A stretch of 59,796 bases of DNA, taken from positions 1-59,796 of the forward strand of contig CAIYDQ010000063.1 in assembly GCA_903925075.1 (NCBI GenBank), read 5' to 3'. The position numbers and the translations under genes are program-made. This document shows, piece by piece, positions 8,083 through 15,951 of this stretch. Each line of letters opens with the position of its first letter. Position 1 is the first letter of the stretch. The notes below the pieces were generated by a model that saw only the letters and a program-made list of their open reading frames with translations, was not told the origin of the DNA and ran no database searches. The DNA comes from an uncultured Geobacter sp. (lineage in GTDB: Bacteria; Desulfobacterota; Desulfuromonadia; Geobacterales; Geobacteraceae).

Positions 8083-8322
8083 ATGAAGAAAGCAGACGTA
8101 TCGCTGGTAAGTGCATTGGTGCAACTCGAAGGTGATGCCAGCTACGGCATCTACAAGTCATGGCTGCAAGATTCCTTCATTGCCCGACTGACAGACAATA
8201 TCGACCTGACCGGCGAGGCCGCTACGAGAGGGCAAGGATACGCCGAGGCTTTGCGGGACATCCTTCGGGTGATGAAAGACCCCCGCATAGTGAGAGAGAA
8301 ACTGGAGAAAAGCATCAGGTAA
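8083..8322 (+). CDS. small phage protein between portal and scaffold
   Basis: A 79-residue, mostly helical protein with a charged C terminus (MKDPRIVREKLEKSIR). It starts at ATG 8083, 9 bases after the portal stop, with GAGAGG upstream. No family is recognised. Small genes at this place often encode head-assembly accessory factors, but nothing in the sequence shows this. Confidence 0.65.
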   Translation: MKKADVSLVSALVQLEGDASYGIYKSWLQDSFIARLTDNIDLTGEAATRGQGYAEALRDILRVMKDPRIVREKLEKSIR

Positions 8323-8388
8323 AAGGGACACCGGCAACGGACCCAATCAAAACGGCGACCGTAAAGGCGAGCCAAAGGAGCAACCCGG

Positions 8389-9405
8389 ATGGATATACGC
8401 GCAAGAATGCAGTTGGCGGCAAATGAGGCAGATAAGGCGCTGTCGGGCGATGTCGCCCCTGAACCTCAACTTGAAAAGGAAGATTCGGCGGCAAGCGACA
8501 CCGACCCTGACCAGGAGCCTGACCCTGACCCGCAGCCGAACACCGACCAGGATAACACCGGATTGCGGGCCGAAGTCGCCCGCCTGAAAGCCCAGCTTGA
8601 CGACGAAAACAATCCGACCTTCAAGGCCCGCTGGCAGAGCCTCCAGGGGATGTATAACGCCGATACAGCAAGGCTCAGAGCCGAACTGGACGAGTTGAAA
8701 AAGACGGCAGAGGCGAAGCCTGCACCTGCCCCGATCACCCCTTTCACCGACGAGGATTACGCCACGTTGGTAGAGGAAGTCGGGGAAACGGCGGCAAAAA
8801 TCCTTAAATCGCACGGCAAGGGCAACCCAGCGCAGAATTCGATAATTGCGGAACTGAAAGCCGAAATCGCAACGCTGAAAGGCGAAACCAAGGCGGCAAG
8901 CGACATGGCCGAGAGGGTGGGTAAGACCCAGGCCACGACCGCCGCCGAGCAGTACGCCACGGCACAGGCGAAGGCAATCCCGGATTGGGACGCGCTGATG
9001 GGGACCGAAGACCAGCAATACGCCAATCAGAATCCGAAGTTCACGAAATTCTTGCAAACGACCGTAAGAGGCAAGACGAATTTCGACTGGCTGAAGGAAT
9101 GCCATACCGAAGGCAACCTTGCCGGGGTCAAACAGATTTTCGATGAAGGAAGGATTTTTGCTGGGGCACCCTCCCCCGCCGCAACGAAACCGAAACCGTC
9201 CTCCGGCGCGGAGAAGTACATCGAGCCGGACAAGACCGGCAAAGGGGCCGCAGTCCCCGCCGGCCAACAGGAAATCATCCCGCATAGCGAGTACAACGCA
9301 TTCGTCAATTCGGTCAAGAAGGGAACCTTCAGGGGTACCCGCGAGGAACGGGCGCAGTTGGAAGCGAAGTACGACAAGGCCTTTGCGGAAAACCGTATCA
9401 GGTAA
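8389..9405 (+). CDS. probable capsid scaffolding protein
   Basis: A 338-residue, very charged and helical protein directly upstream of the major capsid gene. Residues ~25-60 are an acidic Asp/Pro run (DTDPDQEPDPDPQPNTDQD). Coiled-coil-like segments follow (GLRAEVARLKAQLDDEN; AELKAEIATLKGETKAA), and the C-terminal part is basic, ending FRGTREERAQLEAKYDKAF. Composition, helical content and position match internal scaffold proteins that guide procapsid assembly and leave before DNA entry. No protease motif is visible. The start ATG 8389 follows AAAGGAGCAACCC. Confidence 0.75.
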   Translation: MDIRARMQLAANEADKALSGDVAPEPQLEKEDSAASDTDPDQEPDPDPQPNTDQDNTGLRAEVARLKAQLDDENNPTFKARWQSLQGMYNADTARLRAELDELKKTAEAKPAPAPITPFTDEDYATLVEEVGETAAKILKSHGKGNPAQNSIIAELKAEIATLKGETKAASDMAERVGKTQATTAAEQYATAQAKAIPDWDALMGTEDQQYANQNPKFTKFLQTTVRGKTNFDWLKECHTEGNLAGVKQIFDEGRIFAGAPSPAATKPKPSSGAEKYIEPDKTGKGAAVPAGQQEIIPHSEYNAFVNSVKKGTFRGTREERAQLEAKYDKAFAENRIR

Positions 9406-9450
9406 ACAACTAATGGACCGTCGTGAGACAGGCCCGTAAGGAGATACATC

Positions 9451-10437
9451 ATGGAAGCAATTAGGCAGTTTCTTAGAGGGGTACTGCTCTTTCCCTTCAA
9501 CGTATTCATGGGCACGGTCGGCACCGCCGCCGGCGGCATCGACTACACGCAATCCGGCGCCGACAAGCGCATTCCTTACGCCTTCAGTTCCAAGACCATC
9601 CTGAAGTTCTACGACGCCTGCGTGATTGCGGACATCGCAAACCGCGACTACGAGGGCGAAATCAAGGCGATGGGCGATAAGGTCGTCATCAACACCACCC
9701 CGGACGTAGTGGTGAACAAATACTACAAAGGGAAGCAGACCAGTTGGCAGGATCTCAACTCTGCTGCTGTCGAGATGAACATCACGCGGGCGATTGATTT
9801 CGCTTTCAAGATGGACAAGATCGACCTGAAGCAGTTCCAGGACAAGGGCTTCATGGACAAGTGCGCCACCGACGCGGCCCAGCAGCAGAAAATCTACATC
9901 GACAGCGAATTCCTTGGCTCCATCTACGCCGACGCCGGCACCGCCAACAAGGGTACCGCCGCAGGCCGCAAGACCGGCGGGTACAACCTCGGCACCACCG
10001 GGTCGGGGATCGCCGTAACCAAGACCAACATCATCGACAAGATCCTGGATCTGTCGGGTGTGGCCGAAGAACAGAACTGGCCTGAAGACAACCGCTGGCT
10101 GGTGCTTCCTTCCCATTTCACCGTTCTGCTTCAGCAGTCCGACCTGAAAGACACTTCCATGACCGGCGCGGAATCCACCCTGCCCAACGGTCGCCTTGGG
10201 AAGCTGGGCAAGTTCACCATCTACTCGTCCAACCTTTACACGCCGGTTGAAACGAATCGGTACAACATCCTTTTCGGGCACCAGTCGGCTATCTGCTTCG
10301 CCTCGCAACTGGTGGAAGTGGAATATTTCGACAAGCTGGAAACCACCTTCGGGTCAGGCATGAAAGGGCTTCAGGTGTACGACTGGAAAGTGACCAAGCC
10401 GGAGAGCATGGGCGTCTGGTACGCCTACAAAGGCTAA
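9451..10437 (+). CDS. major capsid protein
   Basis: A 328-residue protein with a strong ribosome site (AAGGAGATACATC). It has a hydrophobic N terminus (FLRGVLLFPFNVFMGTVGTAAGG), then a mixed fold with TQSGADKRIPYAFSSKTILKFYD, KVVINTTPDVVVNKYYKGKQ and FKMDKIDLKQFQDKGFMDK. The C-terminal region has FGHQSAICFASQLVEVE and VTKPESMGVWYAYKG. Size, position after the scaffold, and this style of sequence fit an HK97-fold coat protein of the podovirus type (P22-like or BPP-1-like). The subfamily is uncertain. A GC-rich hairpin follows directly. Confidence 0.85.
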   Translation: MEAIRQFLRGVLLFPFNVFMGTVGTAAGGIDYTQSGADKRIPYAFSSKTILKFYDACVIADIANRDYEGEIKAMGDKVVINTTPDVVVNKYYKGKQTSWQDLNSAAVEMNITRAIDFAFKMDKIDLKQFQDKGFMDKCATDAAQQQKIYIDSEFLGSIYADAGTANKGTAAGRKTGGYNLGTTGSGIAVTKTNIIDKILDLSGVAEEQNWPEDNRWLVLPSHFTVLLQQSDLKDTSMTGAESTLPNGRLGKLGKFTIYSSNLYTPVETNRYNILFGHQSAICFASQLVEVEYFDKLETTFGSGMKGLQVYDWKVTKPESMGVWYAYKG

Positions 10438-10446
10438 ACAAAAACA

Positions 10447-10467
10447 GGGGGAGGTTCACCCTCCCCC
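10447..10467 (+). terminator. GC-rich hairpin after capsid gene
   Basis: GGGGGAGG (10447-10454) and CCTCCCCC (10460-10467) form an 8-bp stem with a 5-base loop, ten bases after the capsid stop. There is no T-run, so it may protect or process the mRNA 3' end rather than terminate. Confidence 0.5.
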
Positions 10468-10490
10468 CTAATCCTTAAAGGAGAACGACC

Positions 10491-10943
10491 ATGGCAACTA
10501 TCGACAAAACCGGGACTGGCGCGACCAAAGGCGTTATGCCCTACAAGGGCAAAGACAAGAACTACGTGATTCAGCAGACACTCGATCTGACCGGGGTGAT
10601 TCCGGTTGTGAACGATGTCTACCAACTGCTTGCCATCCCCGCCAACACCCTCGTCACCGGCGTGCATATCAAGTGGCTCACGGCGGCTGTTGCCACCAGC
10701 GGGACCATAGACGTTGGCGACGGCGCAGGTACCGCGAGCTGGGACGGTGCAGTTGACACCAAGACTACCGCCGGCACCTTCACCCACAGCACTGTCGGCA
10801 CCGACGCCTATGCCGTTGCAGCGTCGCAGGGGAAGTTTTACGCCTCTGCCGACTCCATCGACGTGCTGATTAAGGCCGCCCATGCCGACACAACCGCCGG
10901 TCCGAAATTCACCATTTTCGCAACCTGCATCGACTTCAACTAA
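10491..10943 (+). CDS. probable capsid decoration or head accessory protein
   Basis: A 150-residue, Gly/Ala/Thr-rich, beta-type protein immediately after the major capsid gene, behind AAAGGAG. It lacks charged helices, and repeats such as ATSGTIDVGDGAGTASWDGA suggest a small beta-sandwich. Position after the coat gene and high expected expression (own strong ribosome site between hairpins) fit a decoration or head-fibre protein. No specific family is recognised, so the function is inferred from context. Confidence 0.6.
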   Translation: MATIDKTGTGATKGVMPYKGKDKNYVIQQTLDLTGVIPVVNDVYQLLAIPANTLVTGVHIKWLTAAVATSGTIDVGDGAGTASWDGAVDTKTTAGTFTHSTVGTDAYAVAASQGKFYASADSIDVLIKAAHADTTAGPKFTIFATCIDFN

Positions 10944-10954
10944 GGGGGTTTGCC

Positions 10955-11272
10955 ATGAGCCGCCATGTTCAACTCTCTGTCGATGAACTCACCGTGGGGA
11001 CGATTCTCAACGCCGCCGGGGTAGAAATTTTCCCCGGCTATCGGCAGGTTTACGCCGGTGTCTCTGCTTCCGAAAACGACGCCGACGCCTCTGTTGCCGT
11101 CACCAAGGCGGGTGTGCTTTCGACCGACGTGGCTTTTGCCGTCCTTGTCGCCGGCGCCGCCCCGCAGGCGGTAACGAAGGTCGTCTGCACCGCCGATACC
11201 GTCACCGTTTCCCTCGCCGGGAATGGCGGCGCAGGAACAATCGTTTTCTACGCGGTCTTCCGGGCCGTTTAA
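10955..11272 (+). CDS. small beta-rich virion-type protein, unknown
   Basis: A 105-residue protein (RBS GGGGG upstream) rich in Val, Ala and Thr, predicted beta (VVCTADTVTVSLAGNGGAGTIVFYAVFRAV). It lies in the head module, 11 bases after the preceding gene and just before another GC-rich hairpin. Possibly a small structural protein. No family is recognised. Confidence 0.6.
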   Translation: MSRHVQLSVDELTVGTILNAAGVEIFPGYRQVYAGVSASENDADASVAVTKAGVLSTDVAFAVLVAGAAPQAVTKVVCTADTVTVSLAGNGGAGTIVFYAVFRAV

Positions 11273-11279
11273 CCCAAGG

Positions 11280-11301
11280 GGCGGGGTGTAAAAACCCCGC
11301 C
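11280..11301 (+). terminator. GC-rich hairpin between head genes
   Basis: GGCGGGG (11280-11286) pairs with CCCCGCC (11295-11301) around the loop TGTAAAAA, directly after a stop codon. A short CTTCC rather than a T-run follows, so it is a weak terminator or an mRNA-stabilising element. Confidence 0.45.
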
Positions 11302-11321
11302 TTCCACTTGAGGTACTGACA

Positions 11322-11669
11322 ATGACGAAAACCACCAACGTCTTTGCGATTGACGCGACAACCTTGGTCTACAACCAACTGACTCAGGAAAACGGCTTTG
11401 CACGGATGCTGATCGTCAACGCCGGTTCCCTGACCAATACGCCCACTATCACCGTCGAGGTCAAGGACAGGGCCGGTTACGTCGTCTGGTCAAAGGCCGC
11501 TGTTGTCCAGAACGCCATTACGCGCTTCGATCCTTTTTCCACCCCGCCGCTCAACGATGTCCCGGTGGAGATGAACGGCTCGATTTCTCTGACTCTCAGC
11601 GGCGCGGCAGGCGGCACCGGCGGCACTGTTACCGTCGTCTCCTACGTGGACACCTGGAGGCGCGAGTAA
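11322..11669 (+). CDS. small phage structural-type protein, unknown
   Basis: A 115-residue, beta-rich protein (ITVEVKDRAGYVVWSKAAVVQN; GGTGGTVTVVSYVDTWRRE). It starts at ATG 11322 behind GAGG and its stop overlaps the next start as TAATG. The content resembles small Ig-like or head/tail accessory proteins. No family is recognised. Confidence 0.6.
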   Translation: MTKTTNVFAIDATTLVYNQLTQENGFARMLIVNAGSLTNTPTITVEVKDRAGYVVWSKAAVVQNAITRFDPFSTPPLNDVPVEMNGSISLTLSGAAGGTGGTVTVVSYVDTWRRE

Positions 11670-11968
11670 TGCCGAAATACCTGAAGAAGAAGGGCGACCC
11701 GGACCACGTCTATCACGCCTACACCGATTTACTGTTTGCGCGGGGCGACATGGAACCGTTCGACCCGAAGGCGTCTTCTGAACCGGATCGCCCTGTCGCC
11801 GGGATCAGCCCGGCAAGAGCCGGCGACCGGCAGCACCGGGCCAAGTCGGTCGGCTTTGGCCGTTTTAAGGTAATCGACGCCGCCGGCGCGCCGGTGAGCG
11901 ACAGGATGGGCAAGGCTGAGGCTGAAGCACTGGCGTCGGAACTGAACGGTAGAAAGGAGGCCGCATAA
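11669..11968 (+). CDS. phage protein with KxLKKKG...YxYxxLLxxRGDMEP N-terminal module
   Basis: A 99-residue protein coupled by overlap to both neighbours. Its first ~32 residues (MPKYLKKKGDPDHVYHAYTD then LLFARGDMEP) closely resemble the N terminus of the next gene, so the pair probably arose by duplication. The remainder is polar, with a C-terminal segment (FGRFKVIDAAGAPVSDRMGKAEAEALASELN) that looks like a small folded unit. This N-terminal module is common in phage head/tail regions, but its function is unknown to me. Confidence 0.62.
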   Translation: MPKYLKKKGDPDHVYHAYTDLLFARGDMEPFDPKASSEPDRPVAGISPARAGDRQHRAKSVGFGRFKVIDAAGAPVSDRMGKAEAEALASELNGRKEAA

Positions 11969-12189
11969 TGGAACCGAAATTTCTGAAACAAAAGGGCACC
12001 GATGAGATTTACGCCTATTCTTCCTGGCTTGCCGAACGTGACGACATGGAGCCTGTGGCCGAAGAAATCGACCCCGATTCCGTGAACCTGGACGCGCCGG
12101 AGCCTTCCATGCCGGGGAAGGAAGAAGACCAACAGCTTGAGCTGGAAATCGTTGCCGATTCCAACCCGGACGCGCCGACCGAGGGATAG
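11968..12189 (+). CDS. paralogous short phage protein with the same N-terminal module
   Basis: A 73-residue acidic protein. Its first ~33 residues (MEPKFLKQKGTDEIYAYSSW then LAERDDMEPV) mirror those of the upstream gene. The tail is Asp/Glu-rich and probably disordered. Its ATG overlaps the stop of the upstream gene, supporting coupled expression. The role is unknown. It sits just upstream of the connector candidates. Confidence 0.62.
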   Translation: MEPKFLKQKGTDEIYAYSSWLAERDDMEPVAEEIDPDSVNLDAPEPSMPGKEEDQQLELEIVADSNPDAPTEG

Positions 12190-12191
12190 CC

Positions 12192-12899
12192 ATGACAGCA
12201 GCGGATTTGTTGGCGAAGGTCAGGGCACGGCTTGACGACAAGGTGGACGGCGGCAACTCGTCCTATCTGTGGTCCGACCAGGAAATCATAGACGATTACG
12301 CGAACCCGACACGGGAACAGATGTTCCTCTATTGCCGCAGTCTGCTCACCGACTCGACAACCGCCGCCGACCTCGCGAGCTTGCCCCTTTGCCGGATACC
12401 TCTTTTGGCGGGGAAGGCGACCTATGCCATGTCCGCTAAAATCTTGCGCGTGTTGAGGCTCAAGCTGTCTTCGCAGCAACAGCCTTTGACCAGGATCGCC
12501 GCCGCCGATCTGGATTCCGTCTGTCCTGGCTGGGAGGAGGAACCGCCGGGGAACCCATGGGGGTACTGTCCTGATCTTGACACCGACTGCGTGACGTTCA
12601 TCCCGGCGCCCGCCGCCGACGACACCGCCCGGTTGACCGTCTACCGCTTCCCCCTGGCTGACATCTCTCTTGATAGCGACGACGAACTGGGTTTCCGTAG
12701 CGAGTACCACGACGACTTGATATCCGGGATTCTTGCCCTTGCGTTTTCCAAAAAAGATACCGGCTGCGACCGGCCCGATCTGGTGGTGATGGAAGAAAAA
12801 CGCTTTGCCAGTCGTCTTGAGGATATAAAGATCGAGTTGCTGCGGCGAAACGGCACGACCCACACCAACCCGGTGCAAAAGGCTTTCAGGACGAGGTAG
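12192..12899 (+). CDS. probable head-tail adaptor / connector protein
   Basis: A 235-residue, mostly helical protein that starts 2 bases after the previous stop. It contains LLAKVRARLDDKVDGGNSSYLWSDQEIIDDY at the N terminus, a pattern seen in podovirus head-completion or adaptor proteins. A central beta region follows (DCVTFIPAPAADDTARLTVYRFPL) and then a helical C terminus (YHDDLISGILALAFSKKD). The position after head genes and before the hub candidate supports a ring protein that docks under the portal. The assignment is by pattern and context. Confidence 0.6.
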   Translation: MTAADLLAKVRARLDDKVDGGNSSYLWSDQEIIDDYANPTREQMFLYCRSLLTDSTTAADLASLPLCRIPLLAGKATYAMSAKILRVLRLKLSSQQQPLTRIAAADLDSVCPGWEEEPPGNPWGYCPDLDTDCVTFIPAPAADDTARLTVYRFPLADISLDSDDELGFRSEYHDDLISGILALAFSKKDTGCDRPDLVVMEEKRFASRLEDIKIELLRRNGTTHTNPVQKAFRTR

Positions 12900-12902
12900 G
12901 CC

Positions 12903-13946
12903 ATGGCATCTAAACCGATCACCGTTTCCGAATTCCCCGGAATGAACAACGTCAGCCGGCAGGGGATTACCGGACAGACCTCAGACGGCAAACCTGTCCA
13001 GGCTGCGACCAGGATAGTGCTGAACATGAATGTGACCACGGACAAAAAACTTGAGAAGCGGGCCGGGTACGCGCTCTGGCAACCGCTTCCCGGCGCCCAT
13101 TCCATCTTCTTCACCGGGGATGAGTTCTTGTGCGCGGCCAAGGGGAGTAGCTCTCTGGAGAGCCTCTACCGCATATCCCTTTCCAACGAGATCCAAGAGA
13201 TTTGCCCGATAGCCGGTCAAGGCAACCCGCTTTTTTACATCCTACTCGCCGGGAGCCTCTATATCTCATCCCTCTCATGGAGCGGGATCTACGAAGACGG
13301 AACTGTGCGGGCATGGGGACGGGATTACGGGGACGATCCGACGTTGCTTGACGGGGCCGGAAGCTCTGAGGAACAGATCCTCCTGACCACTATCGCTGCG
13401 CCGTTGATGGCGAACCTCTGTCTTGCGGGCGGACGGATATTCGGGTCGATCAGCAACCGGGTCTACTTCAACGACCCTCCCTTGGGCTACGAACTCTACC
13501 GGCCTGACGCCTTTTTCGACTTCCCGCATGAGATCACCATGATCGCCTTAGCGGAGAAAGCGGGGAAGTTCGGCAAGGAAGGGTTCTACGTCGCAAGCGA
13601 AACCGCCACTTGGTTCGCTGCGGGATTTGACCCGGAACAATGGGATATCGCCCTAGTTGGCGATGGGGCAATCCCCGGAACGCTACAGTACATCCCGCAT
13701 TTGGGTGAAGCCGACAACGTCCCGGTGTGGCTCAACAGACTCGGCCTGAAGGCGGGTGTCAATGGGGTGATTCAAAAACTGTCTCAGGATAAGGTCCGAT
13801 TCAATGTCGGGAAGGGAAACGCAGCTTCCTTCTACAGACAGCAGGAAGGGGGACAGTATCTATCGTCTTTCGTGCAACCTCCAGACGTGGGATTCGGGGA
13901 TTCAGCAACGTGCGAAGTAGTAAGGGCCGGGAAACTAATCACTTAA
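12903..13946 (+). CDS. probable tail hub / stopper-like protein
   Basis: A 347-residue, beta-rich protein. It begins MASKPITVSEFPGMNNVSRQ, a start seen in phage tail proteins that open with a ..F.GMNN.. segment and a list-like beta structure (LNMNVTTDKKLEKRAGYALW). Repeated strand pairs (FYILLAGSLYISSLSWSGIYEDG; GRIFGSISNRVYFNDPP) suggest a propeller-type fold, as in P22 gp10-like hub proteins. It follows the adaptor candidate by 3 bases. Function is inferred from fold pattern and order. Confidence 0.55.
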   Translation: MASKPITVSEFPGMNNVSRQGITGQTSDGKPVQAATRIVLNMNVTTDKKLEKRAGYALWQPLPGAHSIFFTGDEFLCAAKGSSSLESLYRISLSNEIQEICPIAGQGNPLFYILLAGSLYISSLSWSGIYEDGTVRAWGRDYGDDPTLLDGAGSSEEQILLTTIAAPLMANLCLAGGRIFGSISNRVYFNDPPLGYELYRPDAFFDFPHEITMIALAEKAGKFGKEGFYVASETATWFAAGFDPEQWDIALVGDGAIPGTLQYIPHLGEADNVPVWLNRLGLKAGVNGVIQKLSQDKVRFNVGKGNAASFYRQQEGGQYLSSFVQPPDVGFGDSATCEVVRAGKLIT

Positions 13947-13961
13947 AAAAGGAGCAAAATC

Positions 13962-14549
13962 ATGGAGATCAAACTGTATAGCAACGAAGACTTCGCGGCC
14001 ATTGTGAAGGAAGGGGACGCCCGGATTTCTTTTCGCAACGAAGTCTTTGTCGATCACAAGCGCGGCGATGAATACCTGTGCTTCGAGAAGTCCATGGGCT
14101 TCAATATCATGCCTACGGAGGGCCTGAACGCCCTTCTGGACTCCGGCATCGGCGGGGCAACGCAGATAACCCAGTGGTACTGCGGCATCTACAAGGGCAA
14201 CTACACTCCGCTGGCGACCAATACCGGGGCCAACGCCCTCGGCTCTGGCGGCCTATTCACCGAATGCCTCGGCACCGATTACGCCATCACGGGCGGTTCC
14301 ACCGCTAACCGGGCGCTCTACACTGTCGCCGCGACTGCGGGCGGGGTCATCACCAACGCGGCGAGTAAGGCCGAGTTCGACATCGGGACCAACGCCACAA
14401 TCTACGGCGCATTCCTCTCCAACGGTCAAGCCAAGACCACCAACACCGGGTACAAATTGCTGGCCGCCAAGTTGTTCGACACGGCCCGCATAGTGGTCAG
14501 TACCGACATTCTCTACGTCACCTACCAGATCACGGCAGTTTCTTCCTAA
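13962..14549 (+). CDS. phage structural-type protein, unknown
   Basis: A 195-residue protein (RBS AAAAAAGGAG). The first ~50 residues are charged. The rest is Gly/Ala/Thr-rich with strand-like blocks (GIYKGNYTPLATNTGANALG; ARIVVSTDILYVTYQITAVSS). It is the last gene before a strong hairpin terminator and looks like a minor tail or decoration protein. No family is recognised. Confidence 0.58.
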   Translation: MEIKLYSNEDFAAIVKEGDARISFRNEVFVDHKRGDEYLCFEKSMGFNIMPTEGLNALLDSGIGGATQITQWYCGIYKGNYTPLATNTGANALGSGGLFTECLGTDYAITGGSTANRALYTVAATAGGVITNAASKAEFDIGTNATIYGAFLSNGQAKTTNTGYKLLAAKLFDTARIVVSTDILYVTYQITAVSS

Positions 14550-14560
14550 GCCGGTTGCAC

Positions 14561-14585
14561 GGGGGGCTTCGGCCCCCCTTCTTCT
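14561..14585 (+). terminator. hairpin terminator with UUCG loop
   Basis: GGGGGGC (14561-14567), a TTCG tetraloop (14568-14571) and GCCCCCC (14572-14578) are followed by TTCTTCT. This is the most convincing of the late-operon hairpins and would end or attenuate head-gene transcripts. Confidence 0.7.
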
Positions 14586-14600
14586 ATGTAGGGAGCGCCA

Positions 14601-15947
14601 ATGTCCAAGCGGTTTGGGTACATACCGGATTTCTTCCCGCCAACGCAGCGCCCGACCTCCGGGTGTCGTGTGGGCAACAACTCCGCGTATTCCGGCTTTG
14701 ACGCTATGGGGTCCATCGCCGGGGTCCGGTCGCTCCCTTTCGCAGCCCCCGCTCAATTCGCAGGACATTCCAGTTGGTTCGACGGCACCTACTGGCATGA
14801 GACCAACTGGGGCGGCCCGGTCCCCTTCGTTATGGGGTATACCTCGGGCGATGACCCAAAACCGTATTATGTCATTTTCGACTGGGACTTCAAATCTCCC
14901 TACATCGTAAAGGAAGTGGACCTTTGCGGGAAAGTAGAGAACGTGGGCAAGCTTTCCAAAGACGTAGAAGAGACCTCTTCAGGGGGTTACGCCACGTATT
15001 TCGGGGGCTTTAGCTTTTGGGGGGGCGTTTCCGGGGCCAGCGGCCCAATTTTCGTGAGCAATGGGGACAGCGAAGGGTCCAGAACGGTGACACAGAAGTT
15101 GAAAGACATATTCACCAATACCTCTGTTACCACAACATCGGGTTCGGCGGACGGTCTGAATGCTGACGTTGAGCTTACGGAAGACTTAACGGTTGTTCCG
15201 GGGGCATACACCGCCACTACTGAATCAACCTCAAGCGGGACGCAGGGTGAAGAGATTCCATGGAGCGTGGGGTCGGGAGAAGAAGGCGATGGGGAAGGGA
15301 CTGCATCGGGCGATGACCTCCTGAATTGCGGGGCTTTCCAGCAGACAAAGCAACTTGGGGCGGCTTATTTCCTCAGAGAGTTTGAGATAGGTGCTTCAAG
15401 CGAAAGTTCGTCTGACTCCTATGTGACGTATGTGGATATGGGATACAACATTGTTGCTAGGATGTGCGCGCTAATAGATTCCTCCAGTTCCAGCACTGTT
15501 GGTGAATCCAGCCAGAGTTACAGCCTTTGTACCCCGAATGGCAGTATAGATTTGGGTGAGAATGTCACTGGCTTAATTTTAGCGTGGTCGAATGACAGTG
15601 TTGTTGATCCTGACCTCATGGAAGATGGGGTTCAGTGGGCAAAATCAGATTCAAAGCTCGACACTTTCCTCATCATGTATGTGCCATGTAACGGCAGCGG
15701 TTCTTCAATAACCTATGGCGATCTTACATTGGCTCACTATCGCGGGGACTATGGCGTTCTGTATAAGCACGCCCTTGGAACTGAAGAAGGTGTCACCAGC
15801 GATAGTGACGGGAATTTTTTCATAGAGCAAGCCGATCCAGACAACCCCAAGGGCACGATCAAGCTCAAAATATTCGAGGCATCTTTTGGTGGCAGTTTTT
15901 CGACAACCGGGAAAGATATAGGCATTTGCACCCCCAAAAGGAACTGA
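14601..15947 (+). CDS. Ser/Thr/Gly-rich phage surface protein, unknown
   Basis: A 448-residue protein starting after the terminator with GGGAGC upstream. It is aromatic- and glycine-rich in the first 150 residues (SAYSGFDAMGSIAGV, WFDGTYWHETNWGGPVPF). Then come long Ser/Thr/Gly/Asp stretches (TSVTTTSGSADG; TESTSSGTQGEE). It has no signal peptide or membrane segment. The composition, and its place at the head of the block of large fibre-like proteins, suggest a surface-exposed tail or fibre component. No catalytic motif is visible. Not recognised. Confidence 0.6.
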   Translation: MSKRFGYIPDFFPPTQRPTSGCRVGNNSAYSGFDAMGSIAGVRSLPFAAPAQFAGHSSWFDGTYWHETNWGGPVPFVMGYTSGDDPKPYYVIFDWDFKSPYIVKEVDLCGKVENVGKLSKDVEETSSGGYATYFGGFSFWGGVSGASGPIFVSNGDSEGSRTVTQKLKDIFTNTSVTTTSGSADGLNADVELTEDLTVVPGAYTATTESTSSGTQGEEIPWSVGSGEEGDGEGTASGDDLLNCGAFQQTKQLGAAYFLREFEIGASSESSSDSYVTYVDMGYNIVARMCALIDSSSSSTVGESSQSYSLCTPNGSIDLGENVTGLILAWSNDSVVDPDLMEDGVQWAKSDSKLDTFLIMYVPCNGSGSSITYGDLTLAHYRGDYGVLYKHALGTEEGVTSDSDGNFFIEQADPDNPKGTIKLKIFEASFGGSFSTTGKDIGICTPKRN

Positions 15948-15951
15948 ACCG

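Noticed and set aside
8347..10308. 653-residue - strand open frame opposite scaffold and capsid genes
   Set aside because: It is antisense to two well-supported genes with clear ribosome sites and has low-complexity Arg/Gly/Val-rich composition typical of shadow frames in GC-rich DNA.
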